Source: Sipunculus nudus (lineage: Eukaryota; Annelida; Sipuncula; Golfingiida; Sipunculidae). From it: DNA of 64,000 nt. The position numbers and the translations under genes were made by a program. Positions 1 through 10,816 of this stretch are shown in pieces. The stretch is taken from NCBI GenBank assembly GCA_026874595.1, contig CM049309.1, positions 13,754,576 to 13,818,575 on the forward strand, written 5' to 3'. The notes under the pieces are model-generated. The model searched no databases and was not told where the DNA came from. It was given only the letters and a program-made list of their open reading frames with translations. Positions within the stretch are counted from its first letter, which is position 1. The number at the start of each line of letters is the position of its first letter.

Positions 1-1979
1 GGGGTTTATACTGTTGGAGAGTGATTTTTCCCCTTGCCGTCCAGTTGGATCACAGTTGAGGAGTAAGGATTTGTAAACTTTGAAAATTAGAGGACTTCTG
101 GATCATTAGCACTACATAGCTGGCCTGAAATGGACTGTTGAAGCAGGCCTTTGTGCCTGTGGACTTGGTAACCCGAAAAATATTCTGATGCTTGTGAAAC
201 TTGGGTGACCTGTTTTATGTGGACTGGGTGAGCTTATATACATTACTTGCCATAAACATGGTCGCAGTGTATATCGGTTGATTATGGTCTTTGAGCTGTA
301 CACTTGAAAGCGGAACGATGGGGGGATGGAACAGTCTAAGTGTTTCCATACCTCATGGTTCCGTACCAGGTGGTTTTATACCCTAGGGGTTTGGTAGGCT
401 TAACGGCATGACTGAACAACAAACGTGGTGACGAGCGATCTCAGTGCAGCCAACAGACAGGTCAGAGGTTAATTGAGAGCATGATAACCGGGCATAGAAG
501 GTTAATGGGTTAATTGCTGAGATGGCAGCGGTAGTAATGAATAGCAAAAAAACTATCAGAATGCAGAAAACTGATTTTGCAGATGCTTGGTGGTTGCTGA
601 GACTAATTTTAACTGCAAAAAATTGGTCTGTCAAACCCAGGCATTCTAAATAGGAATAAAGATAAGATTGTAATGCACATTTTTATGTAGAAGATAATTC
701 AGCCGATGGGGGGCAGCACTGAGGCCTGTTGGAACGGGGCAGTTACCTGAAGCTGGACTGGCAAAAAGAAAGTCTGTTGAGCTCATTTGAATGATTATAA
801 ATGGTGGCTTGATCAGGGTTTACAATGAGGAGCCACATGGATGTGGTTACAAGTATATAGCAATGGGAGAAGACCCTGTTTCCAGTTAAATACTGGGATA
901 ATTGAATTGGTCTCAAAACCCTTCTGTTGGTTGCCCCTTTTAGCAGGCAGAGTACACAAATTCTCTCCTTTGACCAGTGGGGCATCTTGCACACCATGCT
1001 GATTGAATCCTAAGAAAGATTCTGATAATTTTATTTTTCGGTGTAAGCACAGGAATCCAGATGCCCTGCAGGTTCCCATCATGAGAGAATGATACCAAAG
1101 GAAAAACGGGGGACTCCTTGCTCATTTGCATTTGCAAAAATGCTGCCATTTGATGCTCAATGTTCAGGTGTGTGAAGCCAGGTGCTTGCCTAGATGTACA
1201 CTAGCCAGTTCATTAATCTGTGATACCCCTTGTGCCAAACTTGCCAAGTGCCCGCCTTTTTCTATGCCTGTGATAGTGAATCATGCTTTCGGCTGCTCAG
1301 GTCACGTGACGTGTCACGTGCCCTGGGGGTAGTGTCTGTGCCATACTAGTAAAGAGTGCCCTCTAGAGTGAAGTAAACAGTTTGCTCCCATGTTGGTCAG
1401 AATGCTTATGACATAAGGTGCTATAATATGTCTCTTTTCGGAAAGGTGCTTTTGCAGTGCCACTAGCAATGGAGGATGAAATCTCCCAGTGCTGTGGTTA
1501 ATTATGTGGTAAGATGAAGTGGACTTGATCTTTCCACAGTGACCACAACAGAGTTAAGCATATCACGTGCTAGTCATGGCATATACATTCCACAAGACAC
1601 CAGAGATTCGCTGTGTTCAAGACCACACTGTGTTCAGTCATATGACCATTGTAAGCTCAGGGCCCGTCCAAAGTAGTTTTAGCTAGTGCAGATCCTAGTC
1701 TGACAGTTGTCCTTACTTTGTTTTATTTTGTAATAAAAGTTCTTTTCGTATGTATTTGCTGTTGTTTATTTACCTTTAAGAAGCAATGAACAAACGGAAC
1801 CATGATGAAACATTGCAATGCCCAAACCATAAGACATTAAACAAAAAGAAAACGGATGACCATAAGTCGAGCGCTGCAAGAAGTTGATGTAAAACATAGA
1901 CAGGAATAGAGGGGAACAAGTGAGAACTAATTGGGGCCCAGCTTATTCAGCGGGTGCCCTGAAGTATTAGTAACCTGTC
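1..1979. other. Left-edge region without a recognisable gene
   Basis: I see no coding exon: open frames are short and lack codon bias or family motifs. An AATAAA near 1733 within a T-rich stretch could be a polyadenylation signal of a plus-strand gene whose body lies left of the window; this is only a suggestion. Positions 1301-1320 hold two CACGTG E-box palindromes in close succession, with no gene start nearby. Confidence 0.4.
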
Positions 1980-2500
1980 AACAAATTGGTTTCCAGATGA
2001 TAACTCCAGTTTTGATAGACATGTATTTCAACTTGACATAAATATGACCCACCACTAAAGCAAGAACCCTATAGTGTTTGGTGGTAAAGGTAACAGGACC
2101 CACATTTAAGAAAAAGGTTAATGCAATTTAAACAACTTTACATGCCAAACCTCCATCTTGCACATATAGCACACCTGCCAGAAGGGGAAGATTTCTAATC
2201 GATCTTGGTGTCAAAATCGATCTTTGTGTCAAAAGGTTAAAGGTCACAGCTAGTTGTCCACAAATTCCTGGAATTATAACTCCCATTTTGGTTTGACTTG
2301 ACTAAAGTATGGCCTACCACAAAAGTAAGAAACTTCTTTAATTGAAGGATCAAGGTCACCACTCCTAAATCTTGAAGGTTGTGGAGGCTTTGTAAATTTA
2401 TCATACATCTCTCACTTTGGGATTACCTAACAATACGGATCTAATTTGATTTCCGGCAAGCTATAACTAATGGGCCACATATTGACAAGCCTACAATCCT
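1980..2500. repeat. Degenerate dispersed repeat with 'aaggtcaca' blocks
   Basis: Phrases such as 'tttccagatgataact', 'aaggtcaca(gg)accca' and 'acttgac(t)tata/aaatatggccca' recur at about 1990, 2262 and 2345 and again at 34866-35150. They form a diverged tandem family with a period of a little over 100 bp. It abuts the left end of the DIRS-like element. Confidence 0.5.
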
Positions 2501-2529
2501 TCCAAGTTTGATTATGTAAACATCAATGT

Positions 2530-2683
2530 GAGCGTTTTCTGTATTAATGAGAATATTCTCTGTTAGTATTCATACGCCAGAAGCCCCACTTACAAAATTT
2601 TCCCTGAGTAGGCCTATCATCGCCCACTTCTGCCTCATTCTCGGTATCTAGGTCATGCTTCGTTTTGGTAGAGACACTTATTC
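2530..2683 (+). repeat. Left inverted terminal repeat of the DIRS-like element
   Basis: This stretch reads as the reverse complement of 29616-29769 with scattered mismatches; for example 'cgttttggtagagacactta' here matches 'taagtgtctctaccaaaacg' on the right. The outer tip 2511-2530 is not shared with the right terminus but is complementary to 29486-29506 in the internal complementary region. Confidence 0.85.
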
Positions 2684-2905
2684 TTCTGGTGTTTGTGCTA
2701 GACGGACATGTCGACGGGCTACTCCTGTCCCCTGTTGGTTTTCACATGTTCGTTGCTTTGCTTACTGTAAGTACGCTTTCATTTTCCCTTGGCCACTATG
2801 GAAGTCTCTCGGACTTGTTCGTCTTGTGGAGCGTCTCTCCCTTCCTGGGATACACTACCCTCTTGTCTAGGCTGTCGCTCCAGTGAGGGCACCTGCCTGG
2901 GTGAG

Positions 2906-3075
2906 GCTAGCTCCTGCCGTTTTTGAGATAGCTATGGTTAACGTACAGACGACGCACGACGCTGCACCATCGCATAAGCTCACAGGTTCGCGAACCTGTG
3001 AGCTTATGCGATGGTGCAGCGTCGTGCGTCGTCTGTACGTTAACCATAGCTATCTCAAAAACGGCAGGAGCTAGC
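2906..3075. repeat. Perfect 170-bp palindrome
   Basis: Arms 2906-2990 and 2991-3075 are exact reverse complements of 85 bp with no spacer, centred on GGTTCGCGAACC. The right arm is the start of a dispersed family ('aacctgtgagcttatgcgatgg...'), seen again at about 30740, 30863 and 32405, so the palindrome is that start in head-to-head orientation. Confidence 0.95.
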
Positions 3076-5841
3076 ATCACCAAATTTTTTGCAAATAATC
3101 AGTCATCCAAAAAATTATATCGGATTTTGTTTATTTATTTTTCTAATTGAATTTTCTTAAGATTTTATAGGGAAAAAGCTAAAAAAGCTTTAAAAATCTT
3201 CTCCGAAACTGTCAAGCTAAATTGTCCAATATTTCACAGAAATGATCCCTGGAACAATCTTTCTCAAGTTTGTTCGAATGGTTTTTTGGCCGAGTTACAG
3301 GAGGTTGAACTGTGCAAAAAAGCATATTAAAATTTAAATCTCAGAAACGGCTGGAGCTATCATCACCAAATTTTATGCCAATGTTGTTCACATATATCAT
3401 ATCTTAAATTGAGGTATTGGTGGCGCCACCTGCATCGGCCTTTTTTGTACGGGGTCATTAGTGCCTGTATCACACTGAGGGCTACAAAAAACTTCTTCTC
3501 TTAAACCATATGGCCAAAATGTTTAATATTGCACAGAAATGATCCTAGGGTAGTGCTTTCTGAAGTTTGTTCAAATGGTCTCTTTTCAGTGACTTTTGGC
3601 TAAATTATGGGAAGCTGAATTTAATCATATGCCATAACAGCCCATTTTAGCTCAGTGGCTACAAAGATCTTCTCAACAAAAACCACTGGGCCAAATTCTT
3701 AAATCTCACACATTAATTATCCTCAGATGTTGATAATTCAAGTTTGTTCAAATGATTTGGGTTCAGTGCTTTTTGGCTGAGTTACGGGAAGCTGAACTTG
3801 GCCAGTTTGCTGTATCTTCCTATATGAGTAATAAACTTGCAAAAACTTTTTCAACTGATGCCACAGAAGCCAGTTTGTTAAATATTTTACAAGAATAATC
3901 CCTATAACAATTCTTAAAATAATTGTCATTAATGGTTCCACATGAATGATTTTTGGCTGAACTATGGGGATTGAATGGAGTCATTTTACCATATATGTTA
4001 GCTGTGTGATGCTGTTACATCTAGCCTGGCACCAGTTTATCAGCATCTATTACATCATGCCACTACACATTTAGATTTCAGGTTATATTCGGTTAATAAT
4101 GACGAAAAAAGTTTTTTTAAAAGCTTTTAAAAAATTTAGATTTATGATTTAAGTTATTCATCATACCATGCAATGTTACAATCATGGATATTCAGCTCTC
4201 TGTGGCTTTATAAAGACAACTGTACATGGATTATAATTATTGGTATCCCTGCATTCTATTTATAGCTTTGGCAGACTGCTCACTGCATCATATTTAGCAC
4301 CAAAGTTCAGCCTGAATCTATTTATAGCTTTGGCAGCTACTGCACTGAGTGAACTCTTGACCTATACCTGGCTGCACTTCTCCCAATCCTGGCACTGTGC
4401 CAAAACTATTTATAGAGCTGACATCATCTTGGCTAATGGCCAACATCAAGGCACTGGCATCTGTCAATGGTAAACCAAGTGCTGCCATCTGTACACAAGT
4501 GGTCCCTACTTGAAATAACTTTGAAATTTATTTTCCTTATACAAAATGCTTTTCAGCTGACTTTTTATAAAAAAAAAGAAATCAGGAATATATGTAAAAT
4601 TATTACGGATGCATACTGAATGCAAAATGAAAATACAGATATATATCATTGATGGCAAACTCTTGAATTAAGTTGAGTAGACTGCCAACTGTGTCAGATT
4701 ATGCAACAGGTCAAGAGTTCACTCAGTGCAGCCTGGTACAGGTCAAAAGTTCACTTATTCTAGCCAGGTGCAGGTCCAGAGTTCACTCAGTGCAGTAGCT
4801 TGAGGCAGCAATTTGTCACAGGTCACCCGGGGGCAAATGCATTACTCACCTAAGCCTTGTCAGCACAGTGCATCAAACTGGGGAAGTTTGATGTATTGGA
4901 CTTATACCTGTCTATGCGTCTTTGATGGTATTCTTATTTACAAGACAGGTGGTGCCACCTACATTGACTTTTGCAGTGTATGTGCCTGCTTATTTCTACA
5001 GAGGAATTTGATACATCAGCCTAAAATTGGGTATGTTTATACATATCCGGTAGCTTTATAGTTTACAAGACTGGTGGCGCCACCTGCAACCATTTTTGCA
5101 CAGCGTCCATCTGTTCATCGGCCTTGGGATAAAATTACTCATATCTGGGCAGTGGTTTGACTTATCCACCTGAAATTTTTCCGGGCTTATACATCCTTGA
5201 CAACTTTCTTGTTTTATGACAGGTTGCGCCACCTACATTCAAATTTACGCTGCAGACATCCAAGCTCATATCTCAGGAACCATTTGACTGATTTGGCAAA
5301 AATTTTGCTCACATAGCTCTTTATCATACGCAAAACTGGTGGACCAAATTGCCACCATTTTTGTACAGCCTCTGTCTGTTCTTGTGCCATGAGCTAAAAT
5401 CACTCATATCTCAGTAGTGGTTTGACTTATCTGCCTAAAATTTTGCATGTTTATACATCTTGGACAGCTTTCTGGATTTTGTGGTAGGTGGCGCAACCTA
5501 CATACACATTTCGGCTGCAGACATCCAGGCTATTATGCAACACACCTCACTATATTTCCCCTTGCCACTCAATCCATGCCTCACTTCACCTTTCCTACTC
5601 TGACTTTGGTGGATAGACGTAGTCACTTGTTGACTACCCATATTCTAGATTTTGTGTTGTGTGCACCCATGCCAGAATTGCAGCAGTGATGTTTGTTTAA
5701 TTGTTTCTTGTTCTAAGTGTTTAGTACTTGTATTGTTCATATACATGTTACACATGTACTTGAAAAGTAATGGTACAGCATTGAAGCATTATAACTGGTG
5801 TAATCTCATTGCACAGGTTCGCATTAGGCCTGTAGGCCTTG
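2906..5841. repeat. Tandem-repeat block inserted in the DIRS leader
   Basis: Starts at the 170-bp palindrome and ends at 'gcctgtaggccttgtt'; the same end occurs at about 34850-34862. It contains roughly 165-bp degenerate units (around 3180, 3490, 3660, 3820) built on 'gaaatgatcc...gtttgttcaaatgg...ttttggc', then units with GGTGGCGCCACC (3419, 5072) and their relatives to 5550. A local inverted pair (about 4350-4410 against 4700-4800, 'gagttcactcagtgcag') lies in the middle. No coding capacity was recognised. I could not find a clean target duplication, so the insertion limits are approximate. Confidence 0.65.
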
Positions 5842-7385
5842 TTATTGTCATACATGGCCGCCCTCTCAATGCGCTCGACCTCATGCTTAGTCGACTGCCC
5901 TTGATCCCATTTTGCCTTCTACTGCGCTGTCTTCGGCTCCGGTGGCGGGGGGATGCCCCTCCGTCTGAGTCTGGTCGGGTGGCCTTACACTCCCCCTCTG
6001 CGGATCCACTTCTCGTACTGGGCCCTGTCCCTCCCTCCCAGGGCTCTGTCCTCCAGACCCCTGTTGGGGCTCTGGCTAGGACTCTAGCCGCCCCCTCCAG
6101 GAAGTGTCTGGCCCCTGCCCCGCCCCGGCCCCCCGAGAAGGCTCTTGCCGTTTCCCTCATTCACCGTCTCTCTAGTTTTTGTGAATCCTTACTGGCGGAT
6201 TTCGACCTTGAGTCTGAGCCCACGCCCCCGACTGCAGCTCCGGGGCTGTTGTCTTTGGCCGATCCTCCTGTGTTGTCTCCGCAGCATCCGCTCTTGATTC
6301 TCCGTCCGTCCGTTCTCCGCTTGTGATTACAGATCAGGCACCTCCGGCCGGTACGGATTAGTGGACTGCTCTCAACACGCAGAGACAGGCGTGGCGCACC
6401 ATGAAGTCTGACCTACTTGATCAGGTGGCCCACACCATGCAGGCGTCTCGACTGGACAGGCCAACCTTCCAGCGCCTCACGCCACAGCCCACCTCTGCTG
6501 CGTCAGCCAGGTTCTACCTGAACCCGTCCACGCTCTCCGCGCCGACTTCCTGGCCTCAGGTCTGCATGGAATTTACCGATGAGACGGCTCGGCTACTTGA
6601 CAATCATCACGCCGCCATCACCGGCGCTATATCCTCCTCGTCTGGGTCGCCGGTGCCGCCTGGTGCGCGGCGCCCTTGGCAGATCGGTACTTTGTGGTCC
6701 CCTGAGGCGTATCGGGCGACCTGCCTTGACAGGCTCGTCCCGTCTCCCACCTTTCCCGCTGTTCCATCGGAACTGATGCGGGCGGAATCGGGGCTTGATC
6801 AACCCTTCTTTGACGGTAGGTTGCTTTATTCCCCGGCAGCGCATGTATTCTCAGCTCTCCGATATGGAGACTCTCGCCCGCCAGGCCGCCGGCATTGTCA
6901 ACGACCTTCAGGCCGTTACCAGCCTGTTGTCTATTTCTCCGGATCCTACCATATTAAATAATATATGGCAGACTTCCGCTCACGCATGTGCCGAGTTACA
7001 ACACTTGGCCTGGCGGCTGGTGGAGGATTGGGTCCTACTCCACCGCACTGGGTGTCTCCGCACCCTTCTCTACGTCCAGCCCGCACTGTCACCCGCGGAG
7101 CTCTCAGATCTGTATACTCAGCTGTTCACGGGATCTCTCCTCTTCGGGGGTCATCTATCCCGCGTGTATGAGGCTGCCCTGGATCGTTCAGATCGTCAGG
7201 TCCGCCTTAGGTCGGCGCCTCCTCCGACCTCACAGGCGTCTCGCCCTTACCAGTCCAGTACTGCTCCTGTCCGGGCTCCGGCTGCTAGCTGCTCGGTGGC
7301 TCCCACCCGCCCGTCTGCTCGGACGTCTGGGTCTCGCCGGACCTCCTCCTTTCCTTTCCACTCGGAGGGGTCCAGCCGTAAGTGA
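5842..7385 (+). pseudogene. Gag-like region of the DIRS-like element
   Basis: GC-rich, proline-rich coding-like sequence spread over several frames. One part reads from 6401 to about 6838 and the frame then shifts to one ending at 7385. The second part has helix-rich sequence with 'QLSDMETLARQAAG', 'WQTSAHACAELQ' and 'LAWRLVEDW', followed by a basic, serine-rich tail, the arrangement I associate with DIRS gag-like proteins of aquatic animals. At least one frameshift (around 6838) breaks it, and no single start is secure because the nested repeat block sits immediately upstream. Confidence 0.6.
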
Positions 7386-7499
7386 CTCTCCAGGTCCGGT
7401 TGGCGGCCGCCTTCAGGCCTGTTATCCCGCCTGGAGGCGTATCACATCGCATCCACTAGTTTTAAGCACCATTCATTTTGGTTTCCGAATTTCGTTTTT

Positions 7500-9320
7500 C
7501 ACTCCTCCGCCCAGCACGGCGTTTCCATTCGTTACTCCCCGCCCCGGGATCCGGGCAAGCATCTCGCACTGGAAGATGCCATTCGGTCCCTTCTCCTGAA
7601 GGGCGCCGTTATCCCGGTCAGTCCCGGAACTCCCGGTTTTTATTCCCGCATCTTTCTTGTACCCAAGCCACACGGGCAATGGCGCCCGATTATCGATCTG
7701 AAGCGCCTCAATGCCTTTATTTTTGAATGTTCCTAATTCCTCCAGGCAACTAGGCGTTCAAGATTGATTTAACAGACGCGTATTTCCATGTACCTATCCA
7801 CCCTGTGTCTCAGCCGTTCCTTCGTTTCGCCTGCGGCGCTCGCATATTTCAATTCAGTATTGCGCCCTGGATCTTTACAACCCTTGTTCATGCTGTGACC
7901 ACTTACCTCCGGTCAGTCATGGTATCCGTCCTCCCGTATTTGGACGACTGGCTTGTCCACGCCCCTTCTAGCGATCTACTTCTCCACCACTGTGCCCTCA
8001 TGCTTTCCCTTCTTCACGATCTGGGCTTTCTGGTCAATGTCCAGAAGTCTCATCTGTTCCTACCCAGACCATTCAGTTTCTGGGGGTGGTCCTGGATTTT
8101 CAGGCCGGTCGTGTATCTCTCCCACTCAACCTCGCGGTCAGTCTGCGCCGGCGGTTCCGCTCCCTTCTGTCAGCTCGTGGTGTCAGCTCCCATCTGGCGG
8201 CTTCCTTGCATGTGTCTCTCAACGTTCGTCCCTATGGGCCTCTGCCCAGTGCAGTCGCTCCTGCGCTTCGCGCGTCTCCTGGGTTCGGCGTCTCAGCGTA
8301 TGGCGATTCTCCCTGCCCACCAGGCCTGGTGGGCCCTCCGCACCTGGCTACGGCTGTCTTTTCTCCTTCACAGTATACCGTTCGGGCAGACCGTCGCCTT
8401 TATGATCTTTACCGACGCGTCTCGGCTGGGCTGGGGTGTCCACCTGGCTGATCTTTGGATTTCCAGCCTCTGGTCTCCTCGGGAGCGTCTGCTCCATATC
8501 AATATTCTGGAGCTCAGAGCAGTCAGTCGTGCGCTCGAACACTGGTCTCCGCGATTCCTCGCCAGTCATGTTCTGGTCATGACAGACAACACGACGGTTC
8601 TTGCATATATCAACAGGCAGGGCGGCACTCGGTCACCCTCGCTTCTGCGGGAAACTTATCGCCTGTTCGATCTGTGTAACCCTCGGTATTACACTTCAGG
8701 CTCGTCATGTCCGGGGCGCCGTGAACGCCCCGGATCGCCTCGGTACCCTTACAGCCGTTTCTCTCCCTCCGCCGGTTCTCCGGGGGATCTTCGGCACTTG
8801 GGGGACTCCGGATTTGGACCTGTTCGATTTCCTGAACCCTCCGCCCCTCGTTCCGTCCGGTCCACGGCTACGTTGCCCTCGCGTCCTTCTCCCGTCCGCC
8901 TGGACCGGCTGGTTCTTGTACGGGTTCCCGGCCGCGGCCCTGATCCCGCGGTTACTCCTGCGTCTCTCGGCGGTGCCTCTCACGGACCTCATCCTGATCG
9001 TCCTGTTTCATCCAGCGGCTCAGTGGTTTCCTCGGTGCCTTCCTTTCTCGTCTGTCTGCCCATTCTCCTGCCGCTGTTTGTCGTTCTTCCACTCCGTCCT
9101 CGCGCTGTTCGGTCGTACCCTCTGAGCGCTTTCTTACTGTCGTCCAGTCACTTAAAAATCAGGGGTTTTCAATACTGGTTGCAGCTCTTGCCGCGGCTCC
9201 CCGTCGATGATCTTCCGACAGTGTGTATGACTCCGGCTGGCTCATCTTCTCTTGATGGGCCAGGGAGCGTCATATAGATCCGCTGGATCCGCCAGTCCAG
9301 TCGCTCCTTGATTTCCTACT
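7500..9320 (+). pseudogene. DIRS reverse transcriptase-RNase H, frameshifted, joining the recombinase N-terminus
   Basis: Reverse transcriptase motifs run in order: 'FYSRIFLVPKPHGQWRPIID' (about 7640-7705), 'FKIDLTDAYFHVPIHP' (7760-7805) and the catalytic 'YLDDW' (about 7939-7953). An in-frame TAG at 7751 stands just before the second motif. RNase H follows, with 'FTDASRLGWGVHL', the glutamate in 'ILELRAVSRALEHW' and 'MTDNTTVLAYI', consistent with the D-E-D active site (8403-8610). The coding frame moves near 8085, returns, then changes again after about 8650 and 8750. The last bases before 9320, in yet another frame, encode the beginning of the recombinase domain, where the hAT transposon interrupts it. 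Not functional. Confidence 0.85.
9315..9320 (+). repeat. Target-site duplication CCTACT (left)
   Basis: CCTACT directly precedes the hAT terminus CAGGGTT and is repeated at 28492-28497 directly after AACCCTG. With one copy removed, the recombinase reading frame continues without a gap. Confidence 0.85.
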
Positions 9321-9450
9321 CAGGGTTGGCACAGACCCTCGAAAACCCTCTAAAACCCTCGAATATATTATTTTATTTTCGATACCCTCGAAAACCCTCC
9401 AAAAACATCGTTTTTGTGCATGTACCCTCGAAAACCCTCGAATATCGGTA
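9321..9450 (+). repeat. Left hAT terminus with CCCTCGAAAA subterminal repeats
   Basis: After the terminal CAGGGTT, the decamer CCCTCGAAAA and close variants (CCCTCTAAAA, CCCTCCAAAA, CCCTCGAATA) occur about seven times by 9447. Such arrays in hAT elements are typical binding sites for the transposase BED finger. Confidence 0.8.
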
Positions 9451-10816
9451 CTTTTTTGACAGTTGATATTCATCTTCTACTGTTGCGTGTGCTAAAACTA
9501 CCAGTCGCACTTCGGGTTACCTCGTGTTTTCCGTATAACAGCTCAAGAGACCTGAAAATTACCGGTTCCTTTTCTCGACTCGCACAGCAAAACCGCGGTC
9601 GGTCTTTGCCGAGCGTTACAAGGCGCCGCCAAGCGTTACCGCGCGGTTCTCGCGTGCGCCACGCGGCCATGACGCTGATTTCCGATTTGCTCCAGCTTCT
9701 CAGCATGAGTGAAGCTTCACGCCTCCCATTTGTGTTTTCCGCATCAAATCGCTTACGAACTGTGACAGATCAATGAGAACTTGTTTTTATACCTGGAGTA
9801 TTTTAATTCATAATGATAAGATCATCCTGTGAAAATATTGAAACTGATAGGCCTATATACGGCTATAGCTATATAGGACCCGGCATGTAATATATAGGCC
9901 TATATACCCGGTACAAATAAAAAACTATGTGATACTTATGGTCGTTAAATGCCTCTATGTTCAATTCATATTTTGAAGAAAATATATGTGCAGTTAATTT
10001 TATTTCAATATCTGATATAGCCTACGTCACTCGGCCGAGCTAGGGTTTACCAACGGCGTGAACAGTTGGGATCTTGTGCATTATGTTGTGTGTATATTAA
10101 ATTATTTTATGTTTTTCGCACACAAAAAATATCTAAACATTACGATTTGTCGAATTTTGGGGGCATAGTTTGCATGGTAATTCGATGTTGTGGGTTCTTA
10201 ACGGAAATGAAGTCCATATAACCCAGTAAGGAAATCAGATTTTTGTATTAGGACAAGGTAATAACTTTGAATATCTGTTCAGGTCAGAGTAAGAAGAAAT
10301 CAGTTCCATATAGGATATATTTTAAAATTTACAGACATGGTTAACTGGTTAAATGGGTTCAATTTGATTTATATTGGTGTGGCGTCATAATATGGGGAAC
10401 ACCATGAAGCGGGAAATTTTGACATGTGACGCGCAGTCCTAACACTCGGTAGCGTTCTGTGCCGCTCGGCAATTGACCGAACCCAAAACTGAGCAGCAAA
10501 GGGGCACTATCAGAAAGCCGGAGAGGTGGAAAATTCCCGGAGAATAACCGCAAAGAATTGGGGGATGTGATTTGATCAGCTTGTTGAACACTATCATTTT
10601 AAACTCCCGTACATTTTCGATCTTATAATATTATTACTTTATTGTAAATGTTTTATTATAAGTAAGTTTGATACGATGATGTTGGATTATTTTATCGAAT
10701 ACAAAAACTTTCTCCGGGTTTCCGGAAATCCTCCAACTATGCGTGGATTCTTTAGTTCCTGTGGCAGCGGAGCGGGCAAACTTTTGCATTGATGGCGGGT
10801 AGTATTTGTAATTAAA
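9451..10816 (+). promoter_or_regulatory. 5' region and presumed promoter of the hAT element
   Basis: Found once, upstream of the first unit only. It includes a GC- and CpG-rich patch (about 9590-9670), then AT-rich sequence up to the ATG at 10817. No coding sequence was recognised on either strand. The promoter role is inferred from position; I saw no convincing TATA box at a defensible distance. Confidence 0.45.

Noticed and set aside
2655-2886. Two overlapping plus-strand open frames just after the DIRS left repeat
   Set aside because: They lie in the DIRS inverted repeat and leader; no family match and no continuation across the repeat insertion.
7805-9277. A single 490-codon protein
   Set aside because: Only parts of this frame are the real RT/RNase H. 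Family motifs jump between frames, so it is a frameshifted pseudogene and the long frame is partly artefact of GC-rich sequence.
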